Assembly: GCF_001693255.1 (NCBI RefSeq)
Contig: NZ_CP016474.1
Location: forward strand, 1,878,661-1,942,660
Origin: Picosynechococcus sp. PCC 7003
GTDB taxonomy: Bacteria; Cyanobacteriota; Cyanobacteriia; Cyanobacteriales; MRBY01
Length of the DNA: 64,000 nt
Reading direction: 5' to 3'
Below, piece by piece: positions 18,455-28,323 of the stretch (the stretch's first letter is position 1; every line of letters begins with the position of its first letter). The position numbers and the translations under genes are program-made. The notes below the pieces were generated by a model, which searched no databases, was not told the DNA's origin, and saw only the letters and a program-made list of their open reading frames with translations.

Positions 18455-20113
18455 ATGACAGACCTGCAACTCCGCATCCAAGCTGAGGACTATCCAGAAC
18501 GTATCGTGGTGGTCGATCAAGAGGAGTTTGTCATTGGTCGTTTGCCAGAATGTAGTCTCACACTACAGATGAATCAAATTTCCCGTTACCACGCCCGGAT
18601 CAAACGACGGCAACAGGCTTGGGTTTTAGAGGATTTAGGCAGCACGAATGGCACATATCTCAACCATGTCCGGATCACCGAGCCCCAAACGATCCGCCAA
18701 GGAGATTTGATCCGCCTCGGCCATGCCTCAATTTTGGTCACGTTCCAGAATGTAACCCTCGATGAAACCACAGATCTGCATTTTGATCAGGGGCGGACGA
18801 TTTTACGTAACGCCGAAGATCTTAAGGAGCAATGGCTACAGGGGGAAGAAGGCTATGGTCATCAGCCCCACACAGAAACGGCGATCGCCCGCCTCAAGGA
18901 ATTGGTGGACATAGCGAAACAACTCAGTTCTGCCGAATCCATCGAAGCCATTTTCCGCTTGACCCGGAATGTTATTTTTCAGGAATTGCCAGGGTTAGAA
19001 AGGCTGGCCCTGCTCATTGATATTCAGGGCAATGGCAAATTAGAACTCCTCAGCGCTGCGGCCCAGAGTCTTCCGGATAATCATCCAGCCATCCGCACCA
19101 GTGCTTGGATTAGTCGATCGGTCTGCCAAAAAGTTTTTAAAGAAAGGGTTGCCCTCAAATCTGTAGATGCCCAGAGTGACCAGCGCTTTGCGGATGAAGA
19201 TAGTATTTTGATGAAGGGCATTCGGGGGGTGTTGGCGGTACCCCTGTGGGATCAGACAAAAGTGGTGGGGGTTTTGTATGGCGATGCCCACCTGAAGTTA
19301 GATGAATCAGAACCGCTCACCGATGATGATTTAAGTTTTTTCTCGACCATTGGTCACCTGTTGGCGGCCAGTGTGCAGCGGTGGTTGTTGAGCCGTCGTC
19401 TCCAGGAACAGGCCCAAATTCGCCAAAAATTAGAGCGCTACCATTCCCCTGCGGTGGTACATCAACTCATTTCGGTGGGGGCATTAAAAAATGGGCGGCT
19501 CCCGCCTCGGGAAGCGGAAATCAGTATTTTATTTGCGGATATCGTCGATTTTACGCCCATTGCTGAGCAGTCTAGCCCCAGTGCCATTGCGGATTTACTA
19601 AATGTTTTTTTTGAGGAGATGCTCCACTCGGTGTTTGCCCAGGGAGGGACCCTCGATAAGTTCATTGGCGACTGCATCATGGCGTTTTTTGGGGCACCAG
19701 AACCCCAGATCGACCATGCTGAACGGGCGATCGCCGCTGCCATGGGGATGCTTAACCGCTTGGATCAATTAAATTTACAGAACGTCTGGCCCCAACCGAT
19801 TCAACTGCGGGTCGCGGTAAATAGTGGCAAAGCCTTTGTGGGGGACGTGGGTAGTGCCCAGCGGGTGGACTATACGGTTCTGGGGGGAACGGTGAATCTG
19901 GCGGCCCGCCTTGAGACCATTTGTCCGCCGGGGGAATGTGTGATCACCGATGCGACATACCAAGCGATTGGCGATCGCCACCAAGATTTATTTCTCCCCA
20001 TGGGCGAGGGACGCTTTAAAGGCATTGACCGGCCGATCTCGGTATACCGTAGCCAACGGCACCGCCACACCAAACTTTCGCCGCTACACAGTGCCGAAAC
20101 CCATAGTTCCTAG
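18455..20113 (+). CDS. FHA-GAF class III adenylate/guanylate cyclase
   Basis: 552 aa cytoplasmic signalling enzyme. FHA domain at about 5-97 with phosphothreonine-pocket residues G28-R29, S43, H46 and N65-G66; GAF domain at about 145-310; class III cyclase domain at about 350-530. Metal-binding Asp are D362 (FADIVDF) and D406 (GDCIMAFFG); K402 is the purine-selecting lysine, favouring ATP; N481 and R485 are the transition-state residues, so the site looks intact. Likely makes cAMP in response to a phosphoprotein partner or small ligand. Its TAG stop shares CTAG (20110-20113) with the convergent ispD stop. Confidence 0.92.
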   Translation: MTDLQLRIQAEDYPERIVVVDQEEFVIGRLPECSLTLQMNQISRYHARIKRRQQAWVLEDLGSTNGTYLNHVRITEPQTIRQGDLIRLGHASILVTFQNVTLDETTDLHFDQGRTILRNAEDLKEQWLQGEEGYGHQPHTETAIARLKELVDIAKQLSSAESIEAIFRLTRNVIFQELPGLERLALLIDIQGNGKLELLSAAAQSLPDNHPAIRTSAWISRSVCQKVFKERVALKSVDAQSDQRFADEDSILMKGIRGVLAVPLWDQTKVVGVLYGDAHLKLDESEPLTDDDLSFFSTIGHLLAASVQRWLLSRRLQEQAQIRQKLERYHSPAVVHQLISVGALKNGRLPPREAEISILFADIVDFTPIAEQSSPSAIADLLNVFFEEMLHSVFAQGGTLDKFIGDCIMAFFGAPEPQIDHAERAIAAAMGMLNRLDQLNLQNVWPQPIQLRVAVNSGKAFVGDVGSAQRVDYTVLGGTVNLAARLETICPPGECVITDATYQAIGDRHQDLFLPMGEGRFKGIDRPISVYRSQRHRHTKLSPLHSAETHSS

Positions 20114-20808
20114 AGTTCTGGTGCGCCATCACGACACTGCAAAATAAATTCGGCGATCGCCAAGTCCCCCGGCGTCGTAATTTTGAGATTGGTTTCTTCC
20201 CCTGGCACAATCTTGACGGGGAGCCCACAACGCTCAAACAAAGCCGCATCATCTGTCACTTCCCAACCCAGGGTTTTTCCTTTTTCGTGGCAATCTTTGA
20301 GACGCTGCACCGTAAATCCTTGGGGCGTCTGGGCCGCCCAGAGATGAGACCGTTCCGGCGTCTCTTTGACCCAACCTTGGCCGTCCACTACCTTAATGGT
20401 GTCTTTTACGGGGATCGCCGCAATCAAACCCTCACAAGTTTCTAGGGCCGCTGCACAGCGATTAAATAACTCCGGGGTGGCCAAACACCTCGCCCCATCG
20501 TGGATCAGCACCTGGGTTGCCTCTGGGGGCAGCGCCTGGAGGCCGTTATACACCGATTCTTGGCGGGTTTTGCCACCTCGAATGAGCTGGACAGGCTTAG
20601 AAAGCTTTAAATCTGCCAAAATTGCCTCAAAGTCCGGAAAGTCTAACGGTTGTCCCATGATGCCGATCCAGGCCACCGAATCCGCCGCCGCCGCCGCTTG
20701 AATCGTCCAACTAAAGAGCGGTTTGTCCCGTAGCGTCATCAGCAGTTTATTGCGATCGCCGCCCATCCGTTTGCCGACGCCCGCCGCAGGCAATAACAAG
20801 TGCACCAT
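20110..20808 (-). CDS. ispD: 2-C-methyl-D-erythritol 4-phosphate cytidylyltransferase
   Basis: Third step of the MEP isoprenoid pathway: joins CTP and methylerythritol phosphate. N-terminal nucleotide-binding motif LLPAAGVGKRMGGDRNKLL with the conserved Gly, Arg and Lys; IHDGARCL and a late DDAALFE segment match IspD. 232 aa is normal. Supplies precursors for carotenoids and chlorophyll phytol; crtH is in the same window. Confidence 0.95.
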   Translation of the reverse strand: MVHLLLPAAGVGKRMGGDRNKLLMTLRDKPLFSWTIQAAAAADSVAWIGIMGQPLDFPDFEAILADLKLSKPVQLIRGGKTRQESVYNGLQALPPEATQVLIHDGARCLATPELFNRCAAALETCEGLIAAIPVKDTIKVVDGQGWVKETPERSHLWAAQTPQGFTVQRLKDCHEKGKTLGWEVTDDAALFERCGLPVKIVPGEETNLKITTPGDLAIAEFILQCRDGAPEL

Positions 20809-20887
20809 GGCTTTTCCCTAAGTTACTAAACGTTTCCGCCTATTCTCTTCTAAAATGATGCTGGATACGTAAGTTTATACCCCCAAG

Positions 20888-21847
20888 ATGCGCATACTAG
20901 CCCTAGTTCCCGGAGGAGTTGGCGACCAAATCCTCTTTTTCCCGACTCTCGCTGATCTCAAGGAACGTTATCCCGAAGCCATGATTGACGTTCTGGTCGA
21001 ACCCCGTGCCAAGGCAGCCTATCGCGTCTGTCCCCAGGTTCATGAAGTGCTAACCTTCGACTTCAAAGATCGCAATGGCCCGGCTGATTATCTCAATATT
21101 CTCGGCACCATCCGCGATCGCGAATATGAAATTGCCCTCTCCCTCGGCAAAAATTGGGCCGTGGGCTTCCTGCTTTGGCTGAATGGAATTCCCACCCGCG
21201 TGGGCTACAAAACCCCAACATCTTGGTTTATCTCTAATCCAGCCCCCCTCAACGAAAACCAATACGCAGCGGCCCTCTACCACGATCTCCTGAAAGGGTT
21301 AGGCATTGACACAGACTGTCCGTCCCCCAGCATCACCGTACCCAATGCGGATATTCAATGGGCCGAAGGGGAACAAAAACGCCTGGGCTTAGCCGAGGGT
21401 TATCTCCTGATCCACGGTGGCGCGAGTCAACTATCCCAAGCCAAGGGCCTTAAAAAACTCTATCCCGTGGAAAATTGGCAACCGATCATTGAAGATATCC
21501 AAAACAAACAGCCCAACCTTCCCATTGTTCTGCTCCAAGGCCCCGATGATGCCCCTTGGGTCACGGAACTGATCGCCCTTTATCCAGCCCTGAAGGTGAC
21601 ACGGCCTGAGGATATTGGCAAGGCGGCCGCAATGATTGCCGGGGCCAACTTGATGGTTTGTACAGATAGTGCGCCGATGCACCTGGCCGCCGCAGTCGGT
21701 ACTTACACCATTGCCCTCTTTGGTTCGACTAATGCCGAAAAGCTCTTGCCGCCAAAGAATGATAAATTGATTGGCATCCAGTCTCCCACTGGACAAATGG
21801 CAGATATTAAACCCCAAGACGTATTGGCTCAAATTTGGCGTGGCTAA
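20888..21847 (+). CDS. Glycosyltransferase family 9 (ADP-heptose transferase-like)
   Basis: 319 aa, GT-B fold. N-terminal LALVPGGVGDQILFFPTL motif and C-terminal CTDSAPMHLAAAVGTYTIALFGSTNAEK segment are the family 9 signature (WaaC/WaaF-like). Probably adds a sugar to a surface glycan on the cytoplasmic face. The next gene overlaps by eight bases and encodes an HAD phosphatase resembling heptose-bisphosphate phosphatase, so the two likely act in one glycan pathway. Confidence 0.88.
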   Translation: MRILALVPGGVGDQILFFPTLADLKERYPEAMIDVLVEPRAKAAYRVCPQVHEVLTFDFKDRNGPADYLNILGTIRDREYEIALSLGKNWAVGFLLWLNGIPTRVGYKTPTSWFISNPAPLNENQYAAALYHDLLKGLGIDTDCPSPSITVPNADIQWAEGEQKRLGLAEGYLLIHGGASQLSQAKGLKKLYPVENWQPIIEDIQNKQPNLPIVLLQGPDDAPWVTELIALYPALKVTRPEDIGKAAAMIAGANLMVCTDSAPMHLAAAVGTYTIALFGSTNAEKLLPPKNDKLIGIQSPTGQMADIKPQDVLAQIWRG

Positions 21848-22433
21848 ACCAGCAGTTTTCCTTGATCGTGATGGTGTCCTTAACATCGAAGCAGGCTATA
21901 TTCACACCCTCGAAGACCTGAATCTGATTCCAGGGGTGGCGACGGCTGTTCGATCGCTCAATGATCAAGGAATTTTTTGCTGTTTGGTTTCCAATCAATC
22001 GGGGCCAGCCCGGGACTACTATGGCATTGACCACGTGGAGGCTCTCCACACCAGATTGTGCACCCTCCTAAACCAGAAAGCGGGTGCCCACCTAGATGCG
22101 CTGTACTATTGCCCCTATTTAAGCCAGTCAGCTGGAGGCACTCACCCGGACTTTACCCGATGGGGCACTTGGCGCAAGCCGAATACGGGGATGTTGGTGG
22201 CGGCGGCCTGGGAACATGATTTAGATTTGCGCCGTAGTTTTATGGTGGGGGACAAGGCGACGGATATTGACCTCGCCCACAACGCTGGCCTCCGGGGGAT
22301 TTTGGTGCAAACAGGCTACGGAAAACAAGTCCCCAGCGGCAAATATCAGCACCACACCAAGCCAGATTATGTGGCCAAGGATCTTCAAGATGGGGTGAGC
22401 TGGCTCTTAAAGCAACTCCAAGAAAAGCCATAG
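21840..22433 (+). CDS. HAD-superfamily phosphatase, GmhB/HisB-N-like
   Basis: Aspartate-nucleophile phosphatase. Motif I FLDRDGVLN, motif II Ser in VSNQSG, and motif III/IV GDKATDIDLAHNAG are intact. I prefer the GTG at 21840, which overlaps the preceding stop and starts two residues before the conserved KPAVFLDRDG; an ATG at 21771 would add 23 residues inside the upstream gene. Where GmhB and HisB-N have zinc-binding Cys/His pairs (CxH...CxC), this protein shows CPYL...RWGTWRKP, so the structural zinc site is largely lost. Substrate is probably a sugar phosphate; heptose is a guess from the neighbour. Confidence 0.85.
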   Translation: MAKPAVFLDRDGVLNIEAGYIHTLEDLNLIPGVATAVRSLNDQGIFCCLVSNQSGPARDYYGIDHVEALHTRLCTLLNQKAGAHLDALYYCPYLSQSAGGTHPDFTRWGTWRKPNTGMLVAAAWEHDLDLRRSFMVGDKATDIDLAHNAGLRGILVQTGYGKQVPSGKYQHHTKPDYVAKDLQDGVSWLLKQLQEKP

Positions 22434-22553
22434 ACAATTAAGAAAATACGGGAATCCGCATCTAGGGATGGGGGCGATCGCCTAATTCGCAGCAACCCAT
22501 CTTCCGGCAAAATAGAGGACGAATCCTTAGATCAAGTTGGAAGCATACGACCT

Positions 22554-24527
22554 ATGGCAGTCCGCGAAAAAGGCAATATTACAATCCATACCGAGAATAT
22601 TTTCCCGATAATCAAAAAATCTCTCTATACCGACCACGAGATCTTTTTACGGGAACTCATCTCCAATGCTGCTGATGCGATCACCAAGCGCAAAATGGCA
22701 AAAATGGCCGGTGAAAGTAGCGTTGATGTCCCCGATGGAGAGATCATCATTGATGTTAACAAAGAGAAAAAACAACTCTCCATCACCGATAACGGCATTG
22801 GGATGACCGCCGAAGAAATCAAAAAATATATTAACCAAGTTGCCTTTTCGAGTGCCGAAGAATTTATTCAAAAATACGGCAAGGATGCGAACGATTTAAT
22901 CGGGCATTTTGGTTTGGGGTTTTATTCTGCCTTTATGGTGGCAACCCAAGTCGAAATCAATACCCTTTCCTGCAAAGATGGCGCTGAAGCAGTCCATTGG
23001 AGTTGTGATGGTTCCCCCGAATTTGAGTTGTCTGCCAGTGACAAAACAAGCATCGGCACGACCATTACCCTCACGATGATGGATGAGGAAACAGAATATT
23101 TAGAATCCCAACGGATTCGCCAATTGGTCAAAACCTATTCTGATTTCATGCCCGTTTCCATTCGCTTTGAAGGAGAACAAATCAACAAACAGCGGGCCAT
23201 TTGGAAGGAATCTCCCCAGAATTTAACCGACGAAGATTACCTCGAATTTTATCGCTATCTCTATCCCTTCCAAGAAGATCCGTTGCTGTGGGTTCACTTG
23301 AATACAGACTATCCTTTCCTGCTTAACGGCATTCTCTATTTCCCGAAACTACGCCCGGATATTGACGTTACTAAAGGACAAATTAAACTGTTCTGTAATC
23401 AAGTTTTCGTCAGTGACCATTGTGAAGAAGTCATTCCTGAATTTTTGATGCCCCTACGCGGCGTGGTCGATAGCACCGACATTCCCCTCAACGTTTCCCG
23501 CAGCGCCTTAACCAATCACCGGACAGTGCGCCGCATCTCCGATTACATTGCCAAAAAAGTTGGCGATCGCCTCAAGTCCCTCTACAACGAAAGCTATAGT
23601 GACTATGTTAAAAGTTGGGAAGATGTCGGCACCTTTGTTAAATACGGCAGTATTCGCGACGAGAAGTTTAAAAAACAAGTCGAAGACATCCTTATTTACC
23701 GCACAACCCACCAACCCGAAACAGCGGCAACAACGCCCAAAGTAGAGGTGCAGGGTAATGATGGCGATGTGTGGGAAGATGTCAAATCCGAAGACACCCA
23801 GGCAACGTCTACGGCCCCCTACACAACCCTAAAAGATTATTTAGAACGCAATAAAGAGAAACACGAAAATCGCGTTTTCTATTGCACCGACCCCAGCACC
23901 CAGGGCACTTACATTGAACTGTATAAAAACCAGGGTTTGGAAGTCCTTTACATGGACTCTTTTATTGATACCAACTACTTCATTCCGTTCCTGGAACAGG
24001 AATACAGCGATGTGAAGTTTTCACGGGTGGATTCGGAGTTGGATCAAAGCCTCGTAGAAGACGATAAAGCCAGTGAAATTGTTGACCCAAATACCAACAA
24101 AACCCGTGGCGATGTAATCAAAGAGTTGTTTGAAAAGGCGATCGGTAAACCGAAGGTCAACATTAAAACCCAATCGATTAAATCCGCAGAAACAGCAGCA
24201 ACTCCCCCGGCAATGGTGCTCTTACCAGAGGCGATGCGACGTCTGCAAGAGATGACAGCGATGATGCAGCAGACGGCGATGCAATTCCCAGAAGATCATG
24301 TGTTGATGATTAATTTGTCGCACCCCTTGATCGAAAATATCTACCAACTCAGCCAGGGTTCGATTATTCAAGCAGATGGTAAGTCTTCTAACCAGGAAAC
24401 CATCGATATGATGTGTCAGCACGTCTATGATCTGGCATTGATGGCCCAAAAAGCCTTTGATGCGGAGGGCATGAAAGCGTTTGTGGAACGTTCTAACCAA
24501 GTGTTGACCCGTTTAACCCAGAAGTAA
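22554..24527 (+). CDS. htpG: HSP90-family molecular chaperone HtpG
   Basis: Cytoplasmic ATP-dependent chaperone of stress tolerance. N-terminal GHKL ATPase domain with LISNAADA, the DNGIGM Bergerat motif and GHFGLGFYS lid motif; middle domain with LNVSRS containing the catalytic Arg; C-terminal dimerisation domain to residue 657. Length is standard. A Pro/Thr-rich stretch (about residues 395-430) is somewhat expanded. Followed by a strong intrinsic terminator. Confidence 0.97.
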   Translation: MAVREKGNITIHTENIFPIIKKSLYTDHEIFLRELISNAADAITKRKMAKMAGESSVDVPDGEIIIDVNKEKKQLSITDNGIGMTAEEIKKYINQVAFSSAEEFIQKYGKDANDLIGHFGLGFYSAFMVATQVEINTLSCKDGAEAVHWSCDGSPEFELSASDKTSIGTTITLTMMDEETEYLESQRIRQLVKTYSDFMPVSIRFEGEQINKQRAIWKESPQNLTDEDYLEFYRYLYPFQEDPLLWVHLNTDYPFLLNGILYFPKLRPDIDVTKGQIKLFCNQVFVSDHCEEVIPEFLMPLRGVVDSTDIPLNVSRSALTNHRTVRRISDYIAKKVGDRLKSLYNESYSDYVKSWEDVGTFVKYGSIRDEKFKKQVEDILIYRTTHQPETAATTPKVEVQGNDGDVWEDVKSEDTQATSTAPYTTLKDYLERNKEKHENRVFYCTDPSTQGTYIELYKNQGLEVLYMDSFIDTNYFIPFLEQEYSDVKFSRVDSELDQSLVEDDKASEIVDPNTNKTRGDVIKELFEKAIGKPKVNIKTQSIKSAETAATPPAMVLLPEAMRRLQEMTAMMQQTAMQFPEDHVLMINLSHPLIENIYQLSQGSIIQADGKSSNQETIDMMCQHVYDLALMAQKAFDAEGMKAFVERSNQVLTRLTQK

Positions 24528-24550
24528 AGCTTCATTGAATCTGCCTTTTG

Positions 24551-24578
24551 ATCTCCCCTCGGTGGGGAGATTTTTTTT
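24551..24578 (+). terminator. Intrinsic terminator of htpG
   Basis: ATCTCCCC pairs with GGGGAGAT around a short TCGGT-type loop and is followed by a run of eight T, 25 bases after the htpG stop. Confidence 0.9.
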
Positions 24579-24646
24579 GGTAAACACAATTAACGGACGA
24601 GCATTGCGCTATGCTCAGTAGCTGTCCCTCTGCGTAACATTTGGCT

Positions 24647-25282
24647 ATGGCTCGCCTCTCCCAAGAATTGCACCGTTATTTTTTTGAAGAAGACCGTGGT
24701 GAAACCGTGAGTTTAGCCCAGGCGATCGCCCTCGCAGAGGAAAAAGTCTTTGGGGTCATTTTGCTGCTGCTAGCCTTTCCGTCGGCCCTGCCAATTCCGG
24801 CCCCGGGCTATTCGACGCCCTTTGGTATTTTGATTTTGGCGATCGCCCTCCAGTTGATTTTTGGTCGGAAAAAACTCTGGCTCCCGGTTGCGTGGCAACG
24901 AAAAACCGTCAAAACGACCATGGCCCAGGGCATCCTGAAAAAAGGTCTCCCTTGGTTAAAGAAAATCGAGGCGATCGCCCACCCCCGGTTCCCTAGCGTT
25001 TGTCAGAGTCGCCTGGGCCGCACCGTCATGGGCTGCACCATTGCCCTGATGGCCACCTCGATGATGATCCCCATTCCCGGCACCAATACCCTCCCAGCCA
25101 TGGCAATCTTCCTCACCGCCTTTGGCCTCCAAGAGGACGACGGCTTGATCAGTGGTGCTGGGGTCATTTTCTCCCTTGTCATCGCCGTGCTGATGGTGTC
25201 CGTGATTTATGTCTTCTTCAACGGTGGCCTTAGCTTATTGGATCTGCTCAAAGACTGGGTCACGGTACGATTAGGAGGCTAG
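24647..25282 (+). CDS. ExoD-like exopolysaccharide synthesis protein
   Basis: Membrane protein of about 211 aa in the ExoD family (first linked to succinoglycan production and alkali tolerance in Rhizobium). Contains the conserved FGVILLLLAFPSALPIPAPGYS segment and four hydrophobic stretches, with basic loops between. I take the ATG at 24647; a TTG two codons upstream is the alternative. Exact biochemical role is unknown. Followed 22 bases later by recQ on the same strand. Confidence 0.85.
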   Translation: MARLSQELHRYFFEEDRGETVSLAQAIALAEEKVFGVILLLLAFPSALPIPAPGYSTPFGILILAIALQLIFGRKKLWLPVAWQRKTVKTTMAQGILKKGLPWLKKIEAIAHPRFPSVCQSRLGRTVMGCTIALMATSMMIPIPGTNTLPAMAIFLTAFGLQEDDGLISGAGVIFSLVIAVLMVSVIYVFFNGGLSLLDLLKDWVTVRLGG

Positions 25283-25304
25283 TCGTTTTCGTTTTGTTGC
25301 TGCC

Positions 25305-27443
25305 ATGTCCCAGTTCCCATCCCTAGAAGCCGCCCTCAAACACTTCTTCGGATATGACAATTTCCGCCATGGCCAAAAAGCTGTCATTACCGCCGCCCTG
25401 CAAAACCGTGATGTCCTGGCTCTGATGCCAACGGGGGCCGGAAAATCCCTTTGTTTTCAACTGCCTGCTCTGCTGAAACCGGGATTAACGGTGGTGATTT
25501 CTCCTTTAATTGCCCTGATGCAGGATCAAGTGGATGCCCTGACGGATAACGGCATCGGGGCGACATTTCTAAACAGTACCCTCAACCTCGACCAAGCGCG
25601 ATCGCGGATCCAGGCAATTTTTAACGGCAACATTAAACTTCTCTACGTTGCCCCAGAACGGCTATTTAACGAAGGCTTTCAGCAACTACTGACGGATGTG
25701 GATCAGACCATTGGCCTCGCTGGCTTTGTGGTGGATGAGGCCCACTGTGTTTCAGAATGGGGCCATGATTTTCGTCCCGAATACCGCCAACTCAGTCGCA
25801 TCCGGAGGCGTTATCCCCAGACTCCCTGCTATGCCTTTACCGCCACTGCTACTCAACGTGTCCGTGAAGATATTATTGACCAGCTCGCGTTACAAAACCC
25901 CAGCTTTCACTGCACCAGCTTTAATCGTCCCAACCTTTACTATGAAGTTCTCCCCAAAGACCGGAAGAGTTATACGCAACTGCTGCGCTATGTTCGACAA
26001 CGGCGCGGGCAACCAGGCATTATCTACTGTTCGAGTCGCAAAAAAGTAGACGAGTTGGCCGATCGCCTCAAACAAGATGGCGTTAAAGCATTGCCCTACC
26101 ATGCGGGACTAGCTGATCGTTTACGGGCTGACTACCAAGCGCAATTTATCCGGGATGATGTGCCTGTGATGGTCGCCACCGTTGCCTTTGGCATGGGCAT
26201 TAATAAACCCGATGTGCGCTTTGTGGTGCATTATGATTTGCCGACTAATTTAGAACGCTATTACCAGGAGTCGGGGCGCGCAGGCCGGGATGGGGAAGCC
26301 GCCCACTGTACTCTGTTTTATCGGGCGGGAGATATTAAAAAGGCAGAGTATTTTATTGAGCTCAAGGAAGACGAACAAGAAAAACGGATCGCCTACCAAC
26401 AACTCCAGAAAATGATTGACTATGCCGAAGGGATCGATTGTCGGCGGACGATTCAACTGAGCTATTTCGGGGAGCAATTTCCGGGGGACTGTGGCGGCTG
26501 TGACAATTGCCAGAATCCGCGTCCGGTCGAAGATTGGACCATTGAGGCCCAGAAGTTTTTATCCTGTGTTGCCCGCTGTCGAGAACGCTATGGCATGACC
26601 TACATTATCGATGTGTTGCGGGGTTCAAAAAAAGAAAAAATTATTCAGAACGGACACCATCAACTATCCACCTATGGCATTGGCCTCGACCACACCAAGG
26701 AAGAATGGAAAAATCTGGGGCGATCGCTTTTGCATCAGGGCTTAGTAGCGGAAACGAGTGATGGCTATCGGGTACTGAAGCTCAACGGCCACAGTTGGGA
26801 AGTTTTACGCAAACAGCGGGAAGTGAAAATCGCGGTAGAACGGCGGCAAACGGCCCCAGAACTTTTGGGGATTTCTGAAAGTCGTCTCGATGCGGAAATT
26901 CTCTTCGGGCAACTACGACAACTGCGGAAACAATTGGCCGATGCAAATTGGGTCGCCCCCTACATGGTTTTTTCCGACGCAACCCTCCGGCAAATGGCCA
27001 AGCGGCGACCCCGCACCCAAGCGGATTTTTGTCTAATTTCCGGGGTAACAAGTGCGAAATATCAGCGTTACGGGGAGCCTTTCCTCGCGGCGATTCAGGA
27101 ATTTTGTGCCAGCCAAGGGCCACCGAAACCCCAGATTCATAGCACTCAGTTACTCACCCTCCAGCTTTATCAACAGGGCCTCTCGGTTACAGAAATTGCT
27201 AAGCAGCGCAATCTAACGGCGGGGACGATCAACGAACATCTGGCAACGTTATTACAGAGTGGTGAGATTACCGATCTAGACCGTCTCGTTAAACCAGAAG
27301 CCCAGGTGGAAATCGAAAAGGCGATCGCCACCGTGGGGCCAGAGTCCTTAACGCAATTGCGGGAGCACCTCCAGGAAAAATACAGCTACGATGCGATTAA
27401 ACTGGTGCGGGCTAAACTGCTAAAAACCGCACAATCAGCCTAG
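25305..27443 (+). CDS. recQ: ATP-dependent DNA helicase RecQ
   Basis: 3'-5' superfamily 2 helicase acting in recombination repair. Walker A MPTGAGKS with K47, the DEAH box at 144-147, and motif VI around QESGRAGRDG. The RecQ zinc site (CRRT...CGGCDNC) lies at about residues 375-400, followed by winged-helix and HRDC domains (HRDC about 540-620) and a helix-turn-helix-like C-terminal part. 712 aa, slightly longer than E. coli RecQ because of that tail. Converges with the TPR gene with 11 bases between. Confidence 0.96.
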   Translation: MSQFPSLEAALKHFFGYDNFRHGQKAVITAALQNRDVLALMPTGAGKSLCFQLPALLKPGLTVVISPLIALMQDQVDALTDNGIGATFLNSTLNLDQARSRIQAIFNGNIKLLYVAPERLFNEGFQQLLTDVDQTIGLAGFVVDEAHCVSEWGHDFRPEYRQLSRIRRRYPQTPCYAFTATATQRVREDIIDQLALQNPSFHCTSFNRPNLYYEVLPKDRKSYTQLLRYVRQRRGQPGIIYCSSRKKVDELADRLKQDGVKALPYHAGLADRLRADYQAQFIRDDVPVMVATVAFGMGINKPDVRFVVHYDLPTNLERYYQESGRAGRDGEAAHCTLFYRAGDIKKAEYFIELKEDEQEKRIAYQQLQKMIDYAEGIDCRRTIQLSYFGEQFPGDCGGCDNCQNPRPVEDWTIEAQKFLSCVARCRERYGMTYIIDVLRGSKKEKIIQNGHHQLSTYGIGLDHTKEEWKNLGRSLLHQGLVAETSDGYRVLKLNGHSWEVLRKQREVKIAVERRQTAPELLGISESRLDAEILFGQLRQLRKQLADANWVAPYMVFSDATLRQMAKRRPRTQADFCLISGVTSAKYQRYGEPFLAAIQEFCASQGPPKPQIHSTQLLTLQLYQQGLSVTEIAKQRNLTAGTINEHLATLLQSGEITDLDRLVKPEAQVEIEKAIATVGPESLTQLREHLQEKYSYDAIKLVRAKLLKTAQSA

Positions 27444-27454
27444 AATTTGAGGAT

Positions 27455-28267
27455 TTATTGGAGATTGAGGAAATTATTTAGATCTTGGAAAACTTTCGGC
27501 GGAAAGCGCCGAATATTTTCTAGCCACTCTAAATCCCGGTAACGCTCATCTAAACCCGCTGCTGCCACCCAGTTACTTTCGGCCTCGCCAAATTGGTGGT
27601 TCCCCCAGAGCATCGCTGTCAGGGCCACCCGCGCATCGGCAAACATGGGGTATTTACGTACCAGGGCTTTCATTCGCTTGATCGCTTGGTTCTCTTCGCC
27701 AACTTGATACAGGGCGAGGGCATAGCTTTCGGCGGCCCAGGCAAAGCGGGGATCAAGTTCCGTTGCCTTTTGGTAGTCCTGCCTAGCCTGTTCCCAATTG
27801 TCCAAACTGCCGTAGGCATTGCCGCGATTGTGGTAGGCGATCGCCTCTTGGGGATCGAGTTCAATGGCTTTGTCATAATCGGCGATCGCTTCGGTAAACC
27901 GCTGTTGCTGTTCGAGGATCGCACCGCGATTAAAGTAGGGTTCGACTTGGTCGGGGGCAAGGCGGATCGCTTCATTGAGATCTTCTAGGGCCGCATCAAA
28001 CTGATTTAAACTCGCCCTAGTATTGCCCCGATTGCTCCAGAGGGCAGGATTTTGGGGAAATGCTTCAATTAAATCAGACCAAATTTTTTCGGCGGTAAAC
28101 AAATCGCCTTTTTTCGCCGCCTGGATCGCGGTTTGAGTGAGGCGCACCGCGGAGCGGATCTCTGCGAGATCGCCTTCAGAGATTTGGGCATTGGTGAGGG
28201 CAACACTGGGCCAACAGAGGCTCACCCACAGCAGCAGACTACACAGAAGACTAAAAATGGGGCGCAT
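27455..28267 (-). CDS. Secreted TPR-repeat protein
   Basis: 270 aa. Signal peptide about residues 1-23 (SLLLWVSLCWPSVALT). At least four tetratricopeptide repeats follow (about 60-230), with typical NRGNTRASLNQFDAALEDL and NRGAILEQQQRFTEAIADY units. Such periplasmic or lumenal TPR proteins act as assembly scaffolds; several in cyanobacteria serve photosystem biogenesis, but the partner here is unknown. Confidence 0.87.
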   Translation of the reverse strand: MRPIFSLLCSLLLWVSLCWPSVALTNAQISEGDLAEIRSAVRLTQTAIQAAKKGDLFTAEKIWSDLIEAFPQNPALWSNRGNTRASLNQFDAALEDLNEAIRLAPDQVEPYFNRGAILEQQQRFTEAIADYDKAIELDPQEAIAYHNRGNAYGSLDNWEQARQDYQKATELDPRFAWAAESYALALYQVGEENQAIKRMKALVRKYPMFADARVALTAMLWGNHQFGEAESNWVAAAGLDERYRDLEWLENIRRFPPKVFQDLNNFLNLQ

Positions 28268-28323
28268 AGAATAAACAGCTTGATGACTTGGATGAAAAAG
28301 GCTATGGGTACTATAACGCGTCT

